From a bacterium (lineage in GTDB: Bacteria; Patescibacteriota; Minisyncoccia; UBA6257; UBA9933): 6,718 nucleotides of DNA. The notes beneath the pieces are model-generated. The model was given only the letters and a program-made list of their open reading frames with translations, was not told where the DNA came from and searched no databases. The number at the start of each line of letters is the position of its first letter. Position 1 is the first letter of the stretch. A program made the position numbers and the translations under genes. This document shows positions 1 through 5,060 of the stretch, piece after piece. Location of the stretch: assembly GCA_021799155.1 (NCBI GenBank), contig JAJZBA010000028.1:1-6718 (forward strand), given 5' to 3'.

Positions 1-714
1 TCAAAAAACAAAATTTTTTATCTCTACGATTTAAATAATCTTTCAAAAGTTTTCAATATTAACGCCGCTTTTAGCAATCTCAAAAGAAAATCCGCTATTA
101 CTCAAATCGCTTTCCATCCGGCCGATTCTAATAGACTAATTATCCAAGATAAAAATTCACTTAATCTTTTTGATTTAAATCGATTGCAATTGGAAACTAT
201 TATCAAAGAGCAAATAGTTTTTTGGACGATTAAAAATCCGAACATTTATTATATTAAAAAAACCAACGATCAACAACTAACGACTAACGACTATGTATTG
301 TATTCTTTCAATTTAATTCTTAAAACCGATAGCCTAATTGCCCAATTGCCCAATTACCCGATTACTCGATTTATTATTTCTCCTGACGACAAAAAAATCG
401 CTTTTTGGAGTAAAAATAATGAAATAAATATTTATTTTCTAGAAGATTATCGCTTGGGCATCAATAAAAAAGCCGGCGAAATGATTACTTTAAATATTTT
501 CGAAAACCAAAAGATTAAAAATATTTCTTGGTATAAAGATTCTTATCATTTGCTGGTTGAACACGAAAAAGGGCTGGATTTTATCGAAATCGATAACCGA
601 TTACCGATTAATAAATACATCCTTGCCGAAAATGTTTCAAGTTACTATTACGATCCCAAACCGAATCGTCTCTATTTTGTCAAAGAAAATAAACTTTATT
701 TTATCGAGATTTAA
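1..714 (+). CDS. C-terminal part of a beta-propeller-like (WD40/PD40-type) protein, 5' partial
   Basis: The frame is open from the first base of the window to a TAA at 712-714, giving 237 residues. The true start lies upstream, so the TTG at 184 is not a convincing start. The visible part is made of short beta-rich repeats, each with an SPDDKKIAFW- or WYKDSYHLLV-like strand followed by a strand ending in an acidic residue. Examples are residues near 40-60 (AFHPADSNRLIIQDKNSLNL), 125-145, 175-197 and 217-237. This pattern is typical of WD40-like/TolB-like propeller blades. No signal peptide or membrane segment is visible in this part. In Patescibacteria such propellers are often the C-terminal half of membrane-anchored proteins with an N-terminal PEGA domain, but that half is not in view, so the link is inference. 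Three tandem-repeat arrays lie inside the gene at 262-296, 333-372 and 589-616. The specific function is unknown. Confidence 0.8.
   Translation, partial: SKNKIFYLYDLNNLSKVFNINAAFSNLKRKSAITQIAFHPADSNRLIIQDKNSLNLFDLNRLQLETIIKEQIVFWTIKNPNIYYIKKTNDQQLTTNDYVLYSFNLILKTDSLIAQLPNYPITRFIISPDDKKIAFWSKNNEINIYFLEDYRLGINKKAGEMITLNIFENQKIKNISWYKDSYHLLVEHEKGLDFIEIDNRLPINKYILAENVSSYYYDPKPNRLYFVKENKLYFIEI
262..296 (+). repeat. Heptamer array inside the propeller gene (ACTAACG family)
   Basis: Five consecutive 7-nt units start at 262, 269, 276, 283 and 290: ACCAACG, then ATCAACA, then ACTAACG twice, then the diverged ACTATGT. They encode the Thr/Asn/Asp/Gln-rich stretch TNDQQLTTNDY. The same words occur, on the opposite strand, in the fusA-rplM spacer at 2845-2876. 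Confidence 0.7.
333..372 (+). repeat. Octamer array inside the propeller gene (CCCAATTG family)
   Basis: Five consecutive 8-nt units start at 333, 341, 349, 357 and 365: CCTAATTG, CCCAATTG, CCCAATTA, CCCGATTA and CTCGATTT. Each unit differs from its neighbour by one to a few bases. The array encodes LIAQLPNYPITRF, a likely inter-strand loop. The period is 8 here, unlike the 7 of the other arrays. Confidence 0.65.
589..616 (+). repeat. Short heptamer array inside the propeller gene (ACCGATT)
   Basis: ACCGATT occurs twice in tandem at 596-602 and 603-609, with a related ATCGATA before it and a diverged unit after it. It encodes IDNRLPINKY. With only two perfect units, chance or ordinary coding repetition is possible. 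Confidence 0.4.
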
Positions 715-749
715 CGTTCTGATCTATTTAATTTTTTCTTTTAAGGTTT

Positions 750-784
750 CAATTTCCAATTTAAATTTTAAATTCCAATTTAAA
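750..784. repeat. Degenerate heptamer array downstream of the propeller gene (CAATTTC family)
   Basis: Units of 7 nt start at 750, 757, 764, 771 and 778: CAATTTC, CAATTTA, AATTTTA, AATTCCA, ATTTAAA. They decay from left to right. The first word, CAATTTC, is the reverse complement of the unit repeated inside the membrane-protein gene at 1744-1771. The array lies between two convergent genes. I see no convincing intrinsic terminator for the plus-strand gene in 715-809. Confidence 0.5.
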
Positions 785-809
785 ACTTTCATTAAAAACA
801 ATATTTGCC

Positions 810-827
810 AGTCCTCTTAAGAGGACT
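810..827. repeat. 18-bp perfect palindrome just after the TrpR-like gene
   Basis: AGTCCTCTTAAGAGGACT is a perfect inverted repeat that can fold as a 7-bp stem with a TTAA loop. It begins 2 bp beyond the stop codon of the TrpR-like gene (TAA at 830-832, minus strand). The same 18 bp form the core of the longer palindrome at 1295-1336, so the two copies flank that gene. On the minus strand a T-run follows only about 10 nt later, so it is at best a weak terminator. It could instead be a protein-binding site. Confidence 0.65.
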
Positions 828-829
828 AA

Positions 830-1225
830 TTACATATTTAAAAAACGCCACCGGCCTTTTCCTTTATAAGTAGGAAGTTTAGAAAAAGATTTCTTGTTAT
901 TTTTAAATTCCGGCCAGCTGGAATATTTTATTTTTTTATCTCTTTTGTCATAGCCGTATCCTAATATAATATCCTTTGCCGCGCTAATAGTATCGCCAGA
1001 AACTCCCAATAATTCTTTAATTTCATGGTATTTCTTTTTGTAACCAATTAGCTCAATAACGGCCATTCTTCTTAAAATAAGCGTTTTCTCATCACTGGTT
1101 AAAACTTTGTTAATAAATTGTTTTAAATCGTCTACCGACTGAATTTTCTTTATTTCTTTCAATAATCTCTCCCAGACGATTTTCTCTAAATTTTTATTTA
1201 TTTTATTTCTTAAAACCACTGCCAT
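830..1225 (-). CDS. TrpR/YerC-family helix-turn-helix DNA-binding protein
   Basis: The 131-residue protein matches the Trp repressor / YerC fold. A helical N-terminal half is followed by the family signature around residues 41-62 (VLTSDEKTLILRRMAVIELI) and a helix-turn-helix at about 66-88 (YHEIKELLGVSGDTISAAKD). Known family members are dimers that bind palindromic operators. The C-terminal tail of about 43 residues (89-131) is rich in Lys, Tyr and Trp, is absent from E. coli TrpR, and ends in KGKGRWRFLNM. I chose the ATG at 1225-1223. It has no Shine-Dalgarno sequence, and a good -10 lies only 7 nt upstream, so the mRNA is probably leaderless. No trp genes are nearby and the ligand and targets are unknown, so I do not call it trpR. 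It stands alone, downstream of the ribosomal-protein operon's terminator. Confidence 0.85.
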   Translation of the reverse strand: MAVVLRNKINKNLEKIVWERLLKEIKKIQSVDDLKQFINKVLTSDEKTLILRRMAVIELIGYKKKYHEIKELLGVSGDTISAAKDIILGYGYDKRDKKIKYSSWPEFKNNKKSFSKLPTYKGKGRWRFLNM

Positions 1226-1232
1226 ATTTTAA

Positions 1233-1241
1233 ATTATATCA
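1233..1241 (-). promoter_or_regulatory. Extended -10 promoter of the TrpR-like gene (leaderless)
   Basis: On the minus strand TGATATAAT (1241-1233) matches the TGN-TATAAT extended -10 perfectly. Seven bases separate it from the ATG, so transcription should start at or beside the start codon. The hexamer 17 nt upstream is not a good -35, which extended -10 promoters can do without. The 42-bp palindrome at 1295-1336 lies further upstream. Confidence 0.6.
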
Positions 1242-1280
1242 CAATCATAATAAAAATTATAACAACATTATAGTAATAAA

Positions 1281-1336
1281 AAGCAAAAAAATAATACTAA
1301 TTCACTAGTCCTCTTAAGAGGACTAGTGAATTAGTA
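1281..1336 (-). terminator. 42-bp palindrome plus T-run: intrinsic terminator of the ribosomal-protein operon
   Basis: Positions 1295-1336 are a perfect 42-bp inverted repeat centred on CTCTTAAGAG, able to form a 19-bp stem with a TTAA loop. On the minus strand it is followed at once by TTATTTTTTT (1294-1285), the layout of a Rho-independent terminator. It would end transcription coming from rpsI and the membrane-protein gene and insulate the TrpR-like gene. On the plus strand an A-run follows and no plus-strand gene feeds it. Its arms contain ACTAGT around a central TTAA and the 18-bp core seen at 810-827, so a second role as an operator is possible. Confidence 0.7.
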
Positions 1337-1503
1337 AAACTAAAATAAAATAAAAATAATAAAAAAATAATGAAAAGAATGGGAGGATAAAAAGAATAAA
1401 GAGAATGATATAAAAATGATATATAGAAATGATATAAAAGTTATAAATTATAAAAGAATTATAAAAAGCGAACTTTTATGCTATGGGATAAAAAAGTCTG
1501 CTT
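1337..1503. other. Gene-free A/T-rich spacer
   Basis: No supported gene lies between the palindrome and the membrane-protein stop codon. The stretch is poly-purine/A-rich on the plus strand. It contains ATGATATA three times (1405-1412, 1416-1423, 1429-1436), spaced 11 and 13 nt apart, and TTATAAA-type words after them. A small hairpin is noted separately at 1464-1477. An in-frame run of 35 codons at 1416-1523 (+) is not credible as a gene. Confidence 0.6.
1464..1477 (-). terminator. Possible small hairpin downstream of the membrane-protein gene
   Basis: On the minus strand AAAAG-TTCG-CTTTT forms a 5-bp stem with a UUCG loop, followed by TTATAATTCTTTTAT, about 27 nt beyond the stop codon. The stem is short and mostly A-T, so it would be a weak terminator. 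The palindrome at 1295-1336 is much the stronger candidate. Confidence 0.25.
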
Positions 1504-1950
1504 TCAGTTTCTTTTCTTATTGAAAAATCGGTAAATAATTAAAAAGGTCAATCCGCCCAATAAATCAAAAAACAAATCGCTCAAGGTGTCGGCGGCGCCG
1601 AGTTGTAAAAATTCCGAGTAGCCGCGGGAAGAAATTAAAACATCGTAAAAAAATTCAAAAAATTCCCAGAAAACGCCGATTAAAGCGACGAAAGACAAAA
1701 TTACAACTGTGAGGCGGGAAAATTTTTGATTAATCGATTCTTTGGAAATTGGAAATTGGAGATTGAAAATTAAGGCGCTAGCCGCCATTGCCACCCAGAA
1801 GCCGCCCAAAAAATGCATCGGCATATCAAACCAAAGATAAACCCAATACCAGTAATTAATTAGTGCAAGAATATGAAGAAAAAGGATAAAAACTAAAAGA
1901 CCAATAATGAATTTTAGAGAAATCACGTTTGATTTTATCGTTTCTTCCAT
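1504..1950 (-). CDS. Small four-helix membrane protein (VanZ/YjdF-like character), function unknown
   Basis: The 148-residue, very hydrophobic protein has four likely membrane helices at about 14-33, 36-62, 80-101 and 123-143. It has no cleavable signal peptide and ends in a basic tail (FFNKKRN). Conserved-looking polar residues sit in or near helices: DMPMHFLGG (42-50), WEFFEF (95-100) and AADTLSDLFFDLLGG (119-133). This D..H..G / E..E / D..D..GG layout recalls DUF2238 (YjdF) and VanZ-like membrane families, but I cannot assign it firmly. Its ATG (1950-1948) lies inside the last codons of rpsI, overlapping by 16 bp in another frame, which suggests translational coupling. A GTG at residue 9 is an alternative start. 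The loop after helix 2 (residues 60-69) is encoded by a heptamer array. It is the last gene of the operon and stops with TGA. Confidence 0.75.
   Translation of the reverse strand: MEETIKSNVISLKFIIGLLVFILFLHILALINYWYWVYLWFDMPMHFLGGFWVAMAASALIFNLQFPISKESINQKFSRLTVVILSFVALIGVFWEFFEFFYDVLISSRGYSEFLQLGAADTLSDLFFDLLGGLTFLIIYRFFNKKRN
1744..1771. repeat. Heptamer array inside the membrane-protein gene (GGAAATT family)
   Basis: Four 7-nt units lie at 1744, 1751, 1758 and 1765 on the plus strand: GGAAATT twice, then GGAGATT, then GAAAATT. The minus-strand reading encodes LIFNLQFPIS, the loop after the second membrane helix. The unit is the reverse complement of the CAATTTC word in the array at 750-784. 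Confidence 0.7.
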
Positions 1951-2375
1951 TGCGGCGCTCGCCTTGCTTTTTTCAGACCGTATTTTTTACGCTCAACCAT
2001 TCTGGCGTTGCGAGTAAGATAGCCTATGCGGCGCAGACGTTTTTGAAATTCAGGGTTGAATTTAAGCAAAGCCCGCGAAATACCTAAACGAACCGCTTCG
2101 GCCTGGGCTTTGATACCTCCGCCTTTAACTTTTACCGACGCCCCCAGTTTATCGTCAATTTTCATTTTTTCCAAAGGCGAAATAACGGCGTTTTGAAGCC
2201 TTAAAAGCGGAAAATAATCGGCAAGATTTCTGTTATTAATTTCAATGCCGGTTTTTTTCGTAAAAAGCCTTACCCGCGCTATTGCCGTTTTCCGACGGCC
2301 AACGGCCTCGAAATACTTTTCTTTTTTAACTGGCATTTCTTTCTTGATTTTTGCTGTTTGTTTTGCTTTCTCCAT
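1935..2375 (-). CDS. rpsI: 30S ribosomal protein S9
   Basis: This 146-residue protein is S9 (uS9) of the small-subunit head, whose C-terminal tail reaches the P-site tRNA. It shows YFEAVGRRKTAIARVRLF (21-38), VKVKGGGIKAQAEAVRLGIS (81-100) and the closing KKYGLKKARRAP (130-141). It is about 15 residues longer than most S9 because of a Lys-rich N-terminal extension. The ATG at residue 14 would give a standard-length protein, and neither start has a strong Shine-Dalgarno sequence. For the chosen ATG an AGGG lies 12 nt upstream, inside the repeat element's end. The usual final Ser-Lys-Arg reads Lys-Lys-Arg here. It follows rplM with an 87-bp gap filled by a repeat element, and its last codons overlap the start of the membrane-protein gene. 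L13-S9 adjacency is conserved across bacteria. Confidence 0.96.
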   Translation of the reverse strand: MEKAKQTAKIKKEMPVKKEKYFEAVGRRKTAIARVRLFTKKTGIEINNRNLADYFPLLRLQNAVISPLEKMKIDDKLGASVKVKGGGIKAQAEAVRLGISRALLKFNPEFQKRLRRIGYLTRNARMVERKKYGLKKARRAPQWKKR

Positions 2376-2388
2376 TATCTCGTATTAC

Positions 2389-2467
2389 CCTACTAATTTA
2401 CGAATTTCTACTAATATTACTAATATTAGTAATATTTGTAATAATTAATAAATTAGTAGAATCTATT
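2389..2467. repeat. Spacer hairpin element, copy A (rplM-rpsI gap)
   Basis: This fills nearly all of the rplM-rpsI gap. An 11-bp outer stem pairs 2390-2400 with 2449-2459 (CTACTAATTTA with its complement). Inside it, 2413-2436 is a 24-bp perfect palindrome that extends to 2409-2440 with one mismatch. The element is homologous to copy B at 5532-5619: positions 2389-2418 match it at 29 of 30, and 2425-2467 match at 34 of 43. Its right end contains the TAG stop of rplM, and its left end gives GTAGGG ahead of rpsI on the mRNA. No T-run follows, so it is not a classical terminator. Confidence 0.8.
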
Positions 2468-2804
2468 CTATTATTAATTTCTTAATTCTTTTTGCTCTTA
2501 ATTTATTCTTCGGCAACATTCGCATCACCGCCAGACGCAAAACTGCGGCTGGTCCTTTTTTTTGCCAAAATTTCTCCAACGTCTGTTCTTTTAAATGGCC
2601 GATTTGAGTCGTGTGACGGTAATAAGTTTTCTGCTTCATTTTTTTTCCGCTGACTTCCATTTGGGCGATATTTTTAACAATTACTTTATCGTCGCCTTCA
2701 AGCCGCGGCTCGTATTTCGGATTTTTCTTGCCTTGCAAAATAACCGCGATTTCGCTGGCTAATCTTCCGAGTTTTTTGTTTGTGGCATCAATAATGTAAT
2801 CCAA
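2463..2804 (-). CDS. rplM: 50S ribosomal protein L13, short form
   Basis: L13 (uL13) is an early-assembly large-subunit protein. The match is clear: DYIIDATNKKLGRLASEIA (2-20), GKKNPKYEPRLEGDDKVIV (25-43), YYRHTTQIGHLKEQTLEK (61-78) and AVMRMLPKNKLRAKRIKKL (92-110). At 113 residues it lacks about 12-15 N-terminal and about 15 C-terminal residues of the usual 140-145-residue protein. I recall short L13 as common in Patescibacteria. The start is a TTG (2804-2802): an in-frame TAA lies two codons upstream at 2813-2811, and the first ATG inside would remove the L13 core. No Shine-Dalgarno sequence precedes it. Instead a folded heptamer array comes almost up to the start. It lies 74 bp after fusA and before rpsI. 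It stops with TAG. Confidence 0.93.
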   Translation of the reverse strand: MDYIIDATNKKLGRLASEIAVILQGKKNPKYEPRLEGDDKVIVKNIAQMEVSGKKMKQKTYYRHTTQIGHLKEQTLEKFWQKKGPAAVLRLAVMRMLPKNKLRAKRIKKLIIE

Positions 2805-2807
2805 TTT

Positions 2808-2879
2808 GACTTACAACTTACAACTTACGACTTACGACTTTTTCGTCGTTAGTCGTTGGTCGTTAGTTGTTGGTTAATT
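2808..2879. repeat. Opposed heptamer arrays forming a hairpin (fusA-rplM gap)
   Basis: Almost the entire 74-bp spacer is period-7. The left half has units at 2808, 2815, 2822, 2829 and 2836 (GACTTAC / AACTTAC). The right half has units at 2845, 2852, 2859, 2866 and 2873 (GTCGTTA, GTCGTTG, GTTGTTG). The reverse complement of the left unit, GTCGTAA, differs from the right unit at only one or two bases, so the halves pair around a T-rich centre. On the mRNA the best part is ACTAACGAC / GTCGTAAGT with one mismatch around GAAAAA. The array runs into the fusA stop codon on one side and to 4 nt from the rplM TTG on the other. Confidence 0.8.
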
Positions 2880-5020
2880 TATTTCTTTCCTTCAATAATC
2901 ATTTGTTCGATGTTTTTCGGCACTTCTTCATAATGATCAAATTCCATAGTGAAAGTTCCGCGACCCTGCGTCATTGATCTTAACTTCGTTGCGTAGCCGA
3001 ACATTTCGGACAACGGTACCTTAACATCAATAACTTTAACATTCATTCTGTCGGAAATGTTTTCAATTCGGCCGCGTTTGGCGTTTAAATCGCCGGTAAC
3101 ATCGCCTAAAAATTCCAAAGGAGTGATTACCTGAACTTTCATCATTGGTTCCAAAATTTTCGGATTCGCTCTTTTAGCCGCCTCCTGAAGCGCCATAGCG
3201 CCGGCGATTTTAAAAGCGATTTCCGAAGAATCAACTTCATGGAAAGAACCGTCATAAAGCGTGACTTCGATATCCGTCAAAGGATAGCCCGCTAAAATAC
3301 CTTTAGTAAGCGCTTCTTTAACTCCTTTTTCTACAGCCGGAATAAATTCTTGTGGAATAATTCCGCCTTTAATTTGGTTAACATAAACAAAACCCTTGCC
3401 TCGTTCTAATGGTTTCACTTTTAACCAAACGTGGCCGTACTGGCCGCGACCGCCGGACTGCCGGATATATTTTCCTTCGGCCTCGCTTTCGGTGGTAATT
3501 GTTTCCTTATAAGCAACCTGGGGGCGACCGATATTCGCCTCAACTCCGAATTCTCTTTTAGTCCGGTCAATAATAATTTCAAGATGCAACTCTCCCATTC
3601 CGGAAATAATTGTTTCTCCCGTGTCCGGATCGCCGGCCACCCTAAAAGTCGGATCTTCTTCCGATAATCGATGAAGCGCGAAGCCCAATTTTTCCTGGTC
3701 AGCCTTAGTCTTAGGTTCAATTCTAACAGAAATCACCGGTTCAGGGAAGATAATTTTTTCCAAAACAATCGGGTTATCGGGGGCACATAAAGTGTCGCCG
3801 GTGGAAGTGCCTTTCAAACCGACCGCCGCGCCTAAATCGCCGGCAAACATTTCTTCAACCTCTTCACGCTGGTTAGCGTGCATTCGAACAATTCGGCCAA
3901 TTCGCTCTTGATTGCCGGTTGACGAATTTAAAACATAAGAACCTCTTTTCAGTATTCCGCTGTAAACTCTAAAAAAAGTCAGACTGCCGACAAAAGGATC
4001 GGTGGCGATTTTAAAAGCTAAGGCAGTCAAGGGCTCCTTGTCATCGGGCCGGCGGATAATTTCTTCTTCAGTTTTCGGGTGCGTGCCTTTTATTGGTTTA
4101 ATTTCCATCAAATCAAGCGGCGAAGGCAAATAATCTAAAACCGCATCAAGAAGCAATTGCACTCCTTTATTTTTTAAAGCCGAGCCGCAAAAAACCGGAA
4201 TCAACTGGCTGTTAATTGTCGCTTTTCTTAAAGCCGATTTAAACTCATCGATGGAAATTTCTTTTCCTTCAAGATATTTACGCATTAATTCCTCATCAGT
4301 TTCGGCAATTCTTTCCACTAATTCAACTCTATATTTTTCGCTTTCCGCTTTTAATTCCTCCGGAATTTCCTTTTCAATAATTTTTTCGCCGCGCTCGCCT
4401 TCAAAATAAAACGCTTTCATCGTTAATAAGTCCACAATTCCTTCAAAATTCGCTTCCAATCCTATCGGTAATTGCAAACGAACGGCGTTCGGATTAAGTC
4501 TTTCCAAAATCGAACGGAAAGAATTTTCAAAACTCGCTCCCATTCTATCGAGTTTATTAATAAAACAAATCCGCGGCACCTTGAATTTATCCGCTTGATG
4601 CCAGACGGTTTCCGATTGCGGCTCAACGCCGGCAACGCCGTCAAAAACGACCACCGCGCCGTCAAGAACGCGCAAAGAACGCTGAACTTCAACTGTAAAA
4701 TCGATATGTCCCGGAGTATCAATAATATTAATACGATGCTCATGAGCCTGACGGATTTTTTGTTTTTCTTCGTCATTAGCCGCAGTTTTTAAAAAATAAG
4801 TCGGCGTCCAAAAACAAGTCGTGGCCGCGGCGGTAATGGTTATTCCCCTTTCTCTTTCCTGTTCCATCCAATCCATAATCGCTTGGCCTTCGTGAACTTC
4901 GCCGATTCGATGCGAAATGCCGGTATAAAAAAGAATCCGTTCGGAAACGGTTGTTTTACCGGCGTCGATATGGGCAATAATTCCTATATCGCGATATTTT
5001 TCTAAAGGATACTGTCGCAT
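2879..5020 (-). CDS. fusA: Translation elongation factor G
   Basis: EF-G is the GTPase that drives tRNA-mRNA translocation, and with RRF it helps recycle ribosomes. At 713 residues it is complete. The G domain has all its motifs: AHIDAGKTT (16-24), RGITI with Thr61 (58-62), DTPGHIDF (101-108) with the catalytic His105, NKLD (155-158) and CGSAL (278-282). Domain II follows at about 315-415. Domain IV begins with RQSGGRGQYGHV, and domain V contains EPMMKVQVITP and LRSMTQGRGTFTMEF. Between FW (70-71) and HRINII there is an insertion of about 14 residues relative to E. coli, rich in Lys and Glu, near switch I/II. The ATG start has no Shine-Dalgarno sequence and is preceded only by an A/T heptamer array in a 37-bp gap after rpsG. 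No tuf gene follows. Confidence 0.98.
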   Translation of the reverse strand: MRQYPLEKYRDIGIIAHIDAGKTTVSERILFYTGISHRIGEVHEGQAIMDWMEQERERGITITAAATTCFWTPTYFLKTAANDEEKQKIRQAHEHRINIIDTPGHIDFTVEVQRSLRVLDGAVVVFDGVAGVEPQSETVWHQADKFKVPRICFINKLDRMGASFENSFRSILERLNPNAVRLQLPIGLEANFEGIVDLLTMKAFYFEGERGEKIIEKEIPEELKAESEKYRVELVERIAETDEELMRKYLEGKEISIDEFKSALRKATINSQLIPVFCGSALKNKGVQLLLDAVLDYLPSPLDLMEIKPIKGTHPKTEEEIIRRPDDKEPLTALAFKIATDPFVGSLTFFRVYSGILKRGSYVLNSSTGNQERIGRIVRMHANQREEVEEMFAGDLGAAVGLKGTSTGDTLCAPDNPIVLEKIIFPEPVISVRIEPKTKADQEKLGFALHRLSEEDPTFRVAGDPDTGETIISGMGELHLEIIIDRTKREFGVEANIGRPQVAYKETITTESEAEGKYIRQSGGRGQYGHVWLKVKPLERGKGFVYVNQIKGGIIPQEFIPAVEKGVKEALTKGILAGYPLTDIEVTLYDGSFHEVDSSEIAFKIAGAMALQEAAKRANPKILEPMMKVQVITPLEFLGDVTGDLNAKRGRIENISDRMNVKVIDVKVPLSEMFGYATKLRSMTQGRGTFTMEFDHYEEVPKNIEQMIIEGKK

Positions 5021-5060
5021 AATAAATAATTTAAAATTTAAAATTAGAAATTAAAAATTA
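5021..5060 (-). repeat. A/T heptamer array filling the rpsG-fusA gap
   Basis: On the minus strand the units read TAATTTT (5060-5054), TAATTTC, TAATTTT, AAATTTT and AAATTAT (to 5026), followed by TTATT and the fusA ATG. The first three bases of the first unit are the TAA stop of rpsG, so the array starts inside the coding region and covers the whole gap. It is unpaired and very A/U-rich, and might serve as a single-stranded ribosome-entry region in place of a Shine-Dalgarno sequence. Confidence 0.7.

Noticed and set aside
184..714. A complete gene starting at TTG 184
   Set aside because: The same frame stays open to the window edge with propeller-like sequence before that codon, so it is an internal codon of a partial gene.
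1261..1336. Insertion-sequence or MITE remnant marked by the 42-bp palindrome
   Set aside because: There is no target-site duplication or transposase, and the adjoining T-run explains it more simply as a terminator. The second copy of the core at 810-827 keeps other ideas open.
1504..1506. Recoding of UGA as glycine (code 25, as in Gracilibacteria and SR1)
   Set aside because: UGA occurs as a stop at the end of the membrane-protein gene and no gene needs an in-frame UGA. Reading through adds only a short basic tail before a TAA.
1416..1523. Small plus-strand reading frame of 35 codons following a GGGAGGA at 1381-1387
   Set aside because: The ribosome-binding-like word is 28 nt from the start, the peptide has no recognisable features, and the frame runs antisense into the end of the membrane-protein gene.
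2245..2448. Plus-strand frame opposite rpsI
   Set aside because: It is antisense to rpsI and its spacer element, with no family match and no start signals.
3421..3720. Open frames on both strands within fusA (also 4462-4792)
   Set aside because: They lie wholly inside the well-conserved EF-G coding region in other frames and match nothing. They are shadows.
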